Positions 49,691-56,134 of a stretch of 64,000 nt of DNA are shown here, in pieces. The first letter of the stretch is position 1. Every line of letters starts with the position of its first letter. The notes beneath the pieces were generated by a model that saw only the letters and a program-made list of their open reading frames with translations, was not told the origin of the DNA and did no database searches. The stretch comes from an uncultured Flavobacteriaceae bacterium (GTDB lineage Bacteria; Bacteroidota; Bacteroidia; Flavobacteriales; Flavobacteriaceae): NCBI GenBank assembly GCA_947497145.1, contig CANMFQ010000018.1, positions 1 to 64,000 on the forward strand. Direction: 5' to 3'. Made by a program: the position numbers and the translations under genes.

Positions 49691-50542
49691 ATGATACTGA
49701 TAGTTGATAGCGGCGCTACCAAGGCCGATTGGATTGCTTTAGATGAAAAAGGAAATCAATTGTTTCTTACACAAACATTAGGGTTAAGTCCTGAAGTGTT
49801 GACCAAAGCGGTTATTGAAGATCGGTTGGCTAATAATTTTGAACTTTCTAAGAATAGAGAAAAGGTAACTCGCCTTCATTTTTATGGTGCTGGTTGTGGT
49901 ACAGATCGGATGAAAATATTTTTAAAGGATATTTTTTCCGACTTTTTTCCAAATTGTAAAGCGCATATAAAAGAGGATACCTATGCAGCAATTTTTTCTA
50001 CGACCAAAATTGGAGTGCAGTGTATTGTTTGTATTTTAGGTACTGGTTCAAATTGTAGCTATTATGACGGACATCAGCTTTTTCAAAAAGTTACTTCACT
50101 TGGCTATATTCCTATGGATGATGGTAGTGGTAATTTCTTTGGTAGAAAATTGATTCGCGACTATTATTTTCATAAAATGCCGCAAGATTTGGCAATGAAA
50201 TTTGCTAAAGGATATGATTTGGATGCCGATGTGATTAAAGAAAATTTGTATAAGCAACCTAACCCTAATACCTATTTGGCAACTTTTGCCCGATTTTTAG
50301 TTGAAAATAAAGAACACCCCTACTGTAAAGGTGTTATAGATAAGGGCTTTCAGCAGTTTGTTAACAACTACATTATGCAATTTGAATTGGCGACAAAAGT
50401 GCCTATCAATTTTGTGGGTAGTATAGCGCATTATCTAAGAGATGAATTAACGACCGTTTTAAAACGTAATGATTTAATAGTGGGTGTTATCAGGCAACGA
50501 CCTATCGAAGGTTTGGTCGATTTTCATAAAGAAACAATCTAA
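49691..50542 (+). CDS. N-acetylglucosamine kinase-like protein (BadF/BadG/BcrA/BcrD ATPase family)
   Basis: An ASKHA-fold sugar kinase of 283 residues. LIVDSGATKADWIALDEKG is the phosphate-1 loop, FYGAGCGTD and CILGTGSNCSYYDG are phosphate-2 and adenosine-type motifs, and DDGSGNFFGRKLIRDYYFHKMP follows. Similar flavobacterial proteins are annotated as GlcNAc kinases. It could phosphorylate GlcNAc released by NagZ, feeding GlcNAc-6-phosphate into the pathway of the NagB fusion protein, but MurNAc or glucosamine are also possible substrates. It is separated from gap by a terminator, so it probably has its own promoter. Confidence 0.85.
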   Translation: MILIVDSGATKADWIALDEKGNQLFLTQTLGLSPEVLTKAVIEDRLANNFELSKNREKVTRLHFYGAGCGTDRMKIFLKDIFSDFFPNCKAHIKEDTYAAIFSTTKIGVQCIVCILGTGSNCSYYDGHQLFQKVTSLGYIPMDDGSGNFFGRKLIRDYYFHKMPQDLAMKFAKGYDLDADVIKENLYKQPNPNTYLATFARFLVENKEHPYCKGVIDKGFQQFVNNYIMQFELATKVPINFVGSIAHYLRDELTTVLKRNDLIVGVIRQRPIEGLVDFHKETI

Positions 50543-50623
50543 CCTCCTTAAATAGGCTTGTTGGTACGTGATGATGGTAGCCGCCCGTATTCTTGCGGTA
50601 ATGATGCTATGGTCTTTGGGTAG

Positions 50624-50628
50624 CTTAT
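50624..50628. repeat. Target site duplication, left
   Basis: CTTAT directly outside the left inverted repeat, identical in the same orientation to 52684-52688. Five base pairs is the usual duplication length for Tn3-family transposition. The 86 bp before it, back to the sugar kinase stop, hold no recognisable gene. Confidence 0.75.
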
Positions 50629-50671
50629 GGGGTATGGTATGAAGCCCATCGGTACGAAAATGTACGCTAAG
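50629..50671 (+). repeat. Outer left terminal inverted repeat (IRL)
   Basis: Starts GGGGTATGG and ends GGTACGAAAATGTACGCTAAG minus its first base; its inner 31 bp (50641-50671) match the right repeat at 29 of 31 positions. Compared with the 38-bp right repeat it carries a 5-bp insertion near its outer end. Confidence 0.85.
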
Positions 50672-50779
50672 GCATCTAACCTATTGTAATCAGGCTGCTT
50701 ATGTTATTGAAATCATCTCATTTAAAGGATTCTCCTTGCCGTAAACAGTCATTATTCATAAAAAACGATTGTCTTTTGG

Positions 50780-50817
50780 GACATTGCGGTTACAAAAGTG
50801 CTAAAACGTACGCTAAG
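50780..50817 (+). repeat. Internal copy of the inverted repeat
   Basis: A diverged copy in the same orientation as the left repeat: AAAACGTACGCTAAG at its inner end, 18 of 22 identities to the right repeat in the inner part, GGGACATTG at its outer end. The transposase remnant stop codon lies inside it, the normal layout at a Tn3-type tnpA end. Confidence 0.7.
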
Positions 50818-50988
50818 GAATAATTTTTAACTTTTCATTAAGAGTTACTAAACTGCGTAATTTCCCTTTCAAGAATTTTTCTTCAATTTCAAAAGAATAA
50901 TGACCTAACATATTAATATGTTTAAATATAAGTGGAGATAATCTTTCCAAATCCTCATCCTTTATTTGAACTTTAGCAATTATCTATC
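50813..50988 (-). pseudogene. tnpA: Tn3-family transposase C-terminal remnant
   Basis: The minus strand encodes about 58 residues ending the family: KDEDLERLSPLIFKHINMLG, HYSFEIEEKFLKGKLRSLVT. The pattern SPL-xxx-HINxLGxYxF...GxLRxL is the extreme C-terminus of Tn3 transposases (DDE_Tnp_Tn3). The frame closes upstream at a TAG and none of the catalytic DDE region remains. The stop codon (50813-50815) lies in the internal inverted repeat, as expected. The sequence is otherwise uninterrupted, so the loss was a large deletion. Confidence 0.8.
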
Positions 50989-51119
50989 GAAATTATTTTT
51001 ACTACAATAGCTATGAGGGTTACTAATCCTAACCATTGCGATCTATGGGTGCGACAGAATAAGAAACCTGCTTTGTTTTTACATCTATCTATTTTCTTGG
51101 TAATTCCAACACATCTCAT
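50973..51119 (-). CDS. 48-residue Cys/His protein with a membrane span
   Basis: An intact short frame from ATG at 51119. It begins MRCVGITKKIDRCKNKAG and continues FLFCRTHRSQW, giving Cys3, Cys13, Cys22 and His25 (C-x9-C-x8-C-x2-H), a plausible zinc-binding knuckle, followed by a hydrophobic segment (WLGLVTLIAIVVKII). It lies between the toxin and the transposase remnant and overlaps the remnant's first codons by 16 bp. I do not recognise a characterised family. It could be a passenger gene of the transposon or a truncated larger gene. Confidence 0.45.
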   Translation of the reverse strand: MRCVGITKKIDRCKNKAGFLFCRTHRSQWLGLVTLIAIVVKIISIDNC

Positions 51120-51209
51120 CGGAAGTAATTACTTTTTACTTTTAGAATTCATAAAACTTTATATCTGATTTCTATTCCCTTCTTTTACTAAGCTTCCATC
51201 GGCTACCAA

Positions 51210-51290
51210 TCATTTACGAAATGAAAACGTCAGTTTTTCATCTGTAAAGTAGGACTTAATTCCTAATTCTTGTTCTGAATCTTTTTCCAT
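51210..51290 (-). CDS. 26-residue ORF after the toxin gene
   Basis: Starts three bases after the toxin stop codon (ATG at 51290) and reads MEKDSEQELGIKSYFTDEKL before ending at TGA after FSFRK. Its tight placement suggests cotranscription with the toxin-antitoxin genes. It may be the start of a gene broken by the TGA, because the same frame continues for 17 codons after the stop. No family is recognised. Confidence 0.3.
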   Translation of the reverse strand: MEKDSEQELGIKSYFTDEKLTFSFRK

Positions 51291-51293
51291 CGT

Positions 51294-51566
51294 TTAATTG
51301 TAATATTGTTTATGACCTAATATTTTTAAAATATACACAATTTCATTTCTTATTATAAAGTGTATTGAATATTTGAATTGATTAAAATGTATCCTCCGGA
51401 TTTGCCTATAGTACAGTTGTATTAGATAAGGATTAGCTTTTAAATATTCTAATTGTAATTTAAAATCCTCATTAAATTCATCTTCTAAATCTTTTGCACG
51501 ATAGTAGCATTGAGCCGTTATCAAATCCTTTTCAGCATCCTTAGACATTCTAATTTTATAAGCCAT
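51294..51566 (-). CDS. ParE/RelE-family toxin
   Basis: A 90-residue toxin of a type II toxin-antitoxin system. The sequence has the family pattern: a helical hairpin (MSKDAEKDLITAQCYYRAKD, LEDEFNEDFKLQLEYLKANP) followed by beta strands (IRRIHFNQFKYSIHFIIRNE, IVYILKILGHKQ). ParE members poison gyrase and RelE members cut mRNA; the sequence does not decide which. The start overlaps the antitoxin end by 11 bp. Both lie within a Tn3-type element next to a resolvase, where such pairs are a known companion of the transposition genes. Confidence 0.88.
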   Translation of the reverse strand: MAYKIRMSKDAEKDLITAQCYYRAKDLEDEFNEDFKLQLEYLKANPYLIQLYYRQIRRIHFNQFKYSIHFIIRNEIVYILKILGHKQYYN

Positions 51567-51795
51567 TTCTTACCATTACGTCTTCAATTGAAGAAAATTC
51601 AATTTCATTGTTCTCAAATTTATTCAACATATCATCCATCATTTCCGTATATTCCTTTGAAGGAACTTCTAATTTTTTGGCTTGTTCTATAGCCAAATAT
51701 TCTAAATAGTTTTTAAGACTTCTGTTCTGTCTTTTAGCTTCGGCCTCTAAGGCTGAAACAACTGTTTCATCTAAATGTAATTCCTTTCGTATCAT
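51556..51795 (-). CDS. ParD-like ribbon-helix-helix antitoxin
   Basis: A 79-residue protein from the ATG at 51795, preferred over the longer frame because MIRKELHLDETVVSALEAEA is a typical ribbon-helix-helix start (strand KELHLDE, helices VVSALEAEAKRQ and SLKNYLEYLAIEQAK). The acidic C-terminal part (KEYTEMMDDMLNKFENNEIE) should wrap the toxin. Three palindromic repeats lie just upstream, fitting autoregulation. Confidence 0.85.
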   Translation of the reverse strand: MIRKELHLDETVVSALEAEAKRQNRSLKNYLEYLAIEQAKKLEVPSKEYTEMMDDMLNKFENNEIEFSSIEDVMVRNGL

Positions 51796-51811
51796 AACTA
51801 TATAATTAATA

Positions 51812-51839
51812 TACGTACAATATACGTATAAATAACGTA
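51812..51839. promoter_or_regulatory. Autoregulatory operator of the toxin-antitoxin pair
   Basis: TACGTA at 51812-51817 and 51823-51828 and AACGTA at 51834-51839 repeat at exactly 11 bp, one helical turn. They end 17 bp before the antitoxin start, the place where ribbon-helix-helix antitoxins bind repeated sites. Confidence 0.6.
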
Positions 51840-51848
51840 AATAAAACA

Positions 51849-52516
51849 TTATTTAACCTTTTGTGATATGTGCTTATCGCAATAAGCATTATCCCCTTTC
51901 TGGTCTTTATCCCAAAATAAAGCTTCACATACTTTACAATTTCTTCTTCCTTGATACATGAGGTTCTATATAAAGTTGGTTTGGATTTGATTTCACATAA
52001 TTTCAATTATAGATAAACTTTTTGTTTCATCACGATAATATGTTTCTGCTAAAATTGCTTTTTTCTTTGCTTCCTTAGATAAGCCGCTTTTTCCTCCAAA
52101 CTTTACCCCTCTTTGTCGAGCGCTTTCCTGACCAGCTAATGTTCTTTCAATAATTATATCCCTTTCAAGTTCTGCTATTCCTGAGAACATTGTAAAAATG
52201 AATTTACCGTAAGATGTTGTTGTGTCTAAAAGTGGTTCTTGAATACTTACAAAATCTATTCCCTGTTCATTAAATTCTGTAATCAGCTTTGTAAGGTGTG
52301 AAACACTTCTGGCCACACGGTCCAGTTTCCAAGTTACAAATACATCACCCTCACCTAATTTTGATAAAAGAAGTTCTACCTTTTGCGTTTAGCTTTAGCA
52401 CCGTATATTGTATCCGTATAAATATTCTTTTCTTTTACTCCATATTTAAGTAAAGCATCAATTTGTAGATTAAGTTTTTGACTTTCGTTACTTTTTCTTA
52501 CGTAACCAAATAACAT
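51849..52516 (-). pseudogene. Serine resolvase/invertase, frameshifted
   Basis: Reconstructed from three frames. From ATG 52516: MLFGYVRKSNESQKLNLQID with the catalytic Ser in RKSNESQ, then a frame break near 52380. The middle (WKLDRVARSVSHLTK, FTMFSGIAELERDIIIERTL, GRxSGLSKEAKKK-like) ends at a second break near 52000, after which KSKPTLY matches the helix-turn-helix region and YQGRRNCKVCEALFWDKDQK with AYCDKH adds a Cys/His tail (CxxC, CxxH). The gene would have made a resolvase for cointegrate resolution. Three disruptions make activity improbable. Confidence 0.8.
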
Positions 52517-52645
52517 AGTAGTTTTATAAAGTGTATAAATATAAACTTACAAATAATACCACTTTATGCTACCGAATGAGCTCAATATTTACTAAAAACA
52601 GTTATTAACTAAAAAACTGGTCATATAAATGAACTAAATAAAATG

Positions 52646-52683
52646 CTTAGCGTACATTTTAGTACCGTTGGGCTTCACACCCC
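52646..52683 (-). repeat. Right terminal inverted repeat (IRR)
   Basis: A 38-bp repeat which, read on the minus strand, starts GGGGTGTGAAGCCC and ends AAAATGTACGCTAAG. Length, GGGG start and TACGCTAAG end are those of Tn3-family elements. Confidence 0.88.
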
Positions 52684-52688
52684 CTTAT
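52684..52688. repeat. Target site duplication, right
   Basis: CTTAT immediately outside the right inverted repeat, matching 50624-50628 in the same orientation. Confidence 0.75.
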
Positions 52689-52728
52689 TGAAATTTTATA
52701 AAAACGCATAACGGCTATTTTTGAGTAA

Positions 52729-52763
52729 AAAAAAAGGTCAGACTTCAAAAAAAAGTCAAACCC
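52729..52763 (-). terminator. Terminator after ridA
   Basis: On the minus strand a hairpin with stem GACTT/AAGTC (52741-52745 and 52753-52757), extended by partly paired GG/CC ends, is followed by a run of nine T. Confidence 0.7.
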
Positions 52764-52789
52764 TTGTTATATAGTTTTGTCTACTAGTT

Positions 52790-53170
52790 CTATTTTACTG
52801 CAATCATTGAAATTTCAATGCTTACAAATTTTGGCAGGTTAGCTACTTCTACAGTTTCTCTTGCAGGAGCGGTTTCAGCATCAAAGTATGATGCGTAGAC
52901 CTCATTTATTTCAGAAAATTGATTCATATCAGCTATAAAAATAGAGGTCTTTACTACGTTTTCAAAAGTCATTTCTGCAGCAGCTAATACGGCTTTAAGA
53001 TTTTCCATACATTGTTTTGTATGTGCTTTAATATCGCCATCAACCACAGCTCCCGTCGCAGGGTCTACGGGAATCGAGCCTGACATATAAAGTGTATTAC
53101 CACTTAAAACTGCTTGGTTGTATGGGCCTATTGGCGCCGGTGCATGAGGAGTGTTAATTATTTTTTTCAT
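52790..53170 (-). CDS. ridA: RidA family enamine/imine deaminase
   Basis: A 126-residue protein that hydrolyses reactive enamine/imine intermediates formed by PLP enzymes. The family pattern is complete: PHAPAPIGPYNQAVLSGNTL, MSGSIPVDPATG, QCMENLKAVLAAAEMTFENV, and the C-terminal APARETVEVANLP with the active-site Arg followed by VSIEISMIAVK. Length is normal. It is 73 bp from lptD on the same strand and may share its transcript. Confidence 0.95.
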   Translation of the reverse strand: MKKIINTPHAPAPIGPYNQAVLSGNTLYMSGSIPVDPATGAVVDGDIKAHTKQCMENLKAVLAAAEMTFENVVKTSIFIADMNQFSEINEVYASYFDAETAPARETVEVANLPKFVSIEISMIAVK

Positions 53171-53243
53171 CGTCTTGTGTTTTGTTGTTAGTCTTTTTAA
53201 TGTATCGAGATAGGCAAAAAGATGCTGTAATGCGGCATAACAA

Positions 53244-56003
53244 TCAACGAACCCGAGGTGGCTGGCTTCTATTTTCCCATTTAAGGTCTTTTAGAATGCT
53301 TGAGCTTATCCCTATAAAGAAATCCCACCTTTTGTAGGTTCCAAAGGGTGTCCAGTTAAAACGAAGGTTAAAACTGCCTAATTTCCGTTCAAAGCGCAAT
53401 TGTGTAAGCGTAAATCCTTTGCCTTTAAAATCGTAACCTGAAGATCCACCAACCTTCCATCTCGGTGTTAATTGAATACTTCCTGAGAACATCAAGGAGT
53501 GACTGCCAAAAACATTCTGTCTGGCCGAATTGTTATAGGAGGCGGAATAGTTTAAATTAAAATCCCACGGAATTTCATTTTTGTAAAGCGGGTTTTCAAT
53601 ATCGGTGTCTTTTCTTTTGTCTTCTTCGTATATAACATTACCAAATTCGTCTACTTTCTCCTGCGGATTGTTAAGCTCGCTTTGGGCAGCATAGTCGTAT
53701 TGGCTTACTCCTCCCTCTAGTACCTCTTCATTTTCTTTATCATCTTTTTTTCTTTTAAAAGTTTCACTAGTAATATGGTATCCTACATTCATATTAGCTC
53801 TGGTGAGTCGAAATAGGCTACCTCCGTTATTAATGTTAAAGGTGTTAATTCGGGTGCCATTATTATCAATAGCATATGGGTCTAAGCCTGCAGAAAAGTT
53901 GATCGACATTTTATTGTCTAAAATAGAAGTACCTCCGTTAATATTTAAGGGGTTAATTTTTAGTGAATCGGCTTCTAAGTTATAGCCTGTTGAAATATTA
54001 AAGTTGCTTAATAAAGGTATTTTTTTAGGCTCTGTTGCTGTAGTGTCTTTATCGCGCACTTTAGCTTCAAGGGTATTGGCTAATGAGAAACTAAGGCTGT
54101 TCGATTTGTTTAGTCTGGGAGCGCCGTTTAATGTACCTTCAAACCTGCTAAATTGTACTACTTTGCCATTGGCATCTACATACTCATCGTAAAACTGCTC
54201 AAATGATGGGGCGTAGCCATAGCTTAGCGAGGGTCTCATTACGTGTCTAATGCCTTGAATTTTTTTATCTTCTCCAAAATTGAAAGTTCCGTATAATGTG
54301 GTTCCAACGCTAGCGCTAAAGTTATAGGTGTTGTATCTGTCAAAACCCGCGATAGTGTCTGTTACTACTTTTCCCGTGTCTGTAGCGGTTTCACCAGCTT
54401 CAAAGCGTTTGTTAAAGGTTTCTATAGCCCATACATCTTCATAATTACCACCCATACTAACACTGAAAAACTTAGCAACTTTAAAATTGGTGCTTAGTGG
54501 TATGCGATGTTTGGCGCCAAATTTACCATTATCAAACATTTCCTTTTTTGCGAAATCATCATCATTAGTTGTTAACTGGTAGCGAGAATTAACATCATAT
54601 TGAAAATTGATATTTTGAATGATGCCTTTTTTGATACCATCTCTTTTTGCAAAAGGATAAATACGCTCTAAACTACCTTGAAAAGTAGGCAGTGTCATTT
54701 GAATATTATCGGTTTGGGTGTCAGTATCGGTATTTGTTGGTGATGTATTTTGGCTATGAGTAGCCGTTACACTCATATTTATTGAAGGGTAGGCAGGAAA
54801 AGTTTTTGAATACGAAATTGACGATGATAAATTATTGCGTAACAGATTTGAACTACTTACTTGGCCTAATGCATTTCTGTAGTATTGGCTGCTTCCTAAA
54901 TTTACGGAAGCGGAGAATCGCGAATTTGGACTTGCCTTGGTGTCTTGAGAGTGTGATAATTGAATGTTGTAATTCCTACTATTGCTAAAATCACTAAACC
55001 CTTTTTGACTGGTGACTAGGTTTTCATAACGCAAATTAAAACTACCTCTATATTTATAGCGTTTAGCATAATTTGAACGCGACCGAATACCCCAACTACC
55101 ATTGGTGTAAAAGTCTCCCGTAAGTTCTAAATCAACATTTTCGCCAATAGGAAGGTAGTATCCTCCATTTTGCAGAAAATACCCTCGGTTCGGATCGTTA
55201 CCAATAGATGGCATCAATAAACCTGCTGATCGCCCTACACTGAGCGGAAAATAAGCAAAGGGTAGTCCTATAGGGGTGGGAACATCAGCAATATAAATGT
55301 TACTCAAGCCAGCAATTACTTTTTTGTTAGGTACTAATTTTGCTTTTCGAACGCGGATATAATAATCAGGATTTATAGAATCTTCGGCGGTGGTTATTTT
55401 AGCTTCTTCCATAAAGTACACTGAGTCATTCTCCTTTTTGGTGACTTTAGCATATACTTTCATAGCATCGCTGCCTAATTGCCCAGCACCTGCCTGTTGT
55501 TCGGTTCTCGAATTAAAGATAAGTGCTTTTTGAGAGTCAAAATTAAAACGAATGGAGTCGGGTATTACCACACTTTCACCTTGTTTAAAATATGGTAGTT
55601 GAGAGTAAACACCCAATGAATCTTTTAATCGCCCTGCATATACCTCGTTTTTGACATAGTCCATCACTATGATACCCGCTTTTAGCTCCGTGTCTTGATA
55701 ATAAATTTCGGCCTCATTATACAGGTATATTTTTTGATTTTTTTGGCTTAAAATAATAGAATCTTTTGCCTTGTATTTAATTTTATCAAGTAGTAGCGGC
55801 TTTTTGCTATTACTCGAATCAATCTGAGTAGAATCTCTCAAAACCGTATCATTTTCTACCGGAATTGGAAAAAGCGGCGCTACGATACTGTCTGATAATG
55901 CTTTTATGGGTAAGGCAATGATATTGTCTTCTTGAGCGCTCACAGAAACCACAGCTAAAAATAGCGTACAGAATAAAAGAAAATAATGTTTGTTTGATAT
56001 CAA
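53244..56003 (-). CDS. lptD: LptD-like LPS-assembly outer-membrane protein
   Basis: A 919-residue outer-membrane protein that inserts lipopolysaccharide into the outer leaflet. A signal peptide ends VVSVSAQ. The periplasmic OstA-type jelly-roll part (about residues 80-250) includes YLYNEAEIYYQDTELKAG and the barrel begins near IGLPFAYFPLSVGRSAGLLM, typical of Bacteroidetes LptD. The C-terminus (LGSFNLRFNWTPFGTYKRWD, then FFIGISSSILKDLKW) ends in strands. The divergent amidase promoter lies within its first codons. Confidence 0.9.
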   Translation of the reverse strand: MISNKHYFLLFCTLFLAVVSVSAQEDNIIALPIKALSDSIVAPLFPIPVENDTVLRDSTQIDSSNSKKPLLLDKIKYKAKDSIILSQKNQKIYLYNEAEIYYQDTELKAGIIVMDYVKNEVYAGRLKDSLGVYSQLPYFKQGESVVIPDSIRFNFDSQKALIFNSRTEQQAGAGQLGSDAMKVYAKVTKKENDSVYFMEEAKITTAEDSINPDYYIRVRKAKLVPNKKVIAGLSNIYIADVPTPIGLPFAYFPLSVGRSAGLLMPSIGNDPNRGYFLQNGGYYLPIGENVDLELTGDFYTNGSWGIRSRSNYAKRYKYRGSFNLRYENLVTSQKGFSDFSNSRNYNIQLSHSQDTKASPNSRFSASVNLGSSQYYRNALGQVSSSNLLRNNLSSSISYSKTFPAYPSINMSVTATHSQNTSPTNTDTDTQTDNIQMTLPTFQGSLERIYPFAKRDGIKKGIIQNINFQYDVNSRYQLTTNDDDFAKKEMFDNGKFGAKHRIPLSTNFKVAKFFSVSMGGNYEDVWAIETFNKRFEAGETATDTGKVVTDTIAGFDRYNTYNFSASVGTTLYGTFNFGEDKKIQGIRHVMRPSLSYGYAPSFEQFYDEYVDANGKVVQFSRFEGTLNGAPRLNKSNSLSFSLANTLEAKVRDKDTTATEPKKIPLLSNFNISTGYNLEADSLKINPLNINGGTSILDNKMSINFSAGLDPYAIDNNGTRINTFNINNGGSLFRLTRANMNVGYHITSETFKRKKDDKENEEVLEGGVSQYDYAAQSELNNPQEKVDEFGNVIYEEDKRKDTDIENPLYKNEIPWDFNLNYSASYNNSARQNVFGSHSLMFSGSIQLTPRWKVGGSSGYDFKGKGFTLTQLRFERKLGSFNLRFNWTPFGTYKRWDFFIGISSSILKDLKWENRSQPPRVR

Positions 56004-56023
56004 GGTAATATATCCTATTTTTG
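55994..56023 (+). promoter_or_regulatory. Promoter of the amidase operon
   Basis: TTG at 55994-55996, a 19-bp spacer and TATTTTTG at 56016-56023 match the flavobacterial consensus exactly. The -33 element lies inside the lptD reading frame on the other strand. A minus-strand box TAAGTTTG (complement of 56051-56058) may serve lptD. Confidence 0.6.
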
Positions 56024-56134
56024 TAAAGATTTGGATTGACTTTGAGAGTCCAAACTTACATATATTTTTTGTTCTGTTTGTATGGTATTACGATAATTTT
56101 AACCATATAGCAGCTATTAAAAACCATAATTAAT

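Larger units (their letters stand above)
50629..52683. mobile_element. Tn3-family transposon remnant (2,055 bp)
   Basis: Bounded by inverted repeats that begin GGGG and end TACGCTAAG, as in Tn3-family elements, and by a 5-bp duplication CTTAT. Contents from right to left on the minus strand: serine resolvase pseudogene, ParD-like antitoxin and ParE toxin, a 26-codon and a 48-codon small ORF, and the C-terminal end of a Tn3 transposase next to an internal copy of the inverted repeat. Most of the about 1,000-residue transposase is missing, so the element cannot move by itself; it could be moved in trans if an active relative exists. Boundaries are supported directly by the sequence. Confidence 0.85.

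Noticed and set aside
50543-50628. Remnant of a methylglyoxal synthase or other gene after the sugar kinase
   Set aside because: None of the frames gives motifs of that family; only short unclear translations.
51806-52006. 66-codon frame as a separate gene
   Set aside because: It covers the frameshifted helix-turn-helix end of the resolvase in part and continues out of frame over the real tail and antitoxin promoter.
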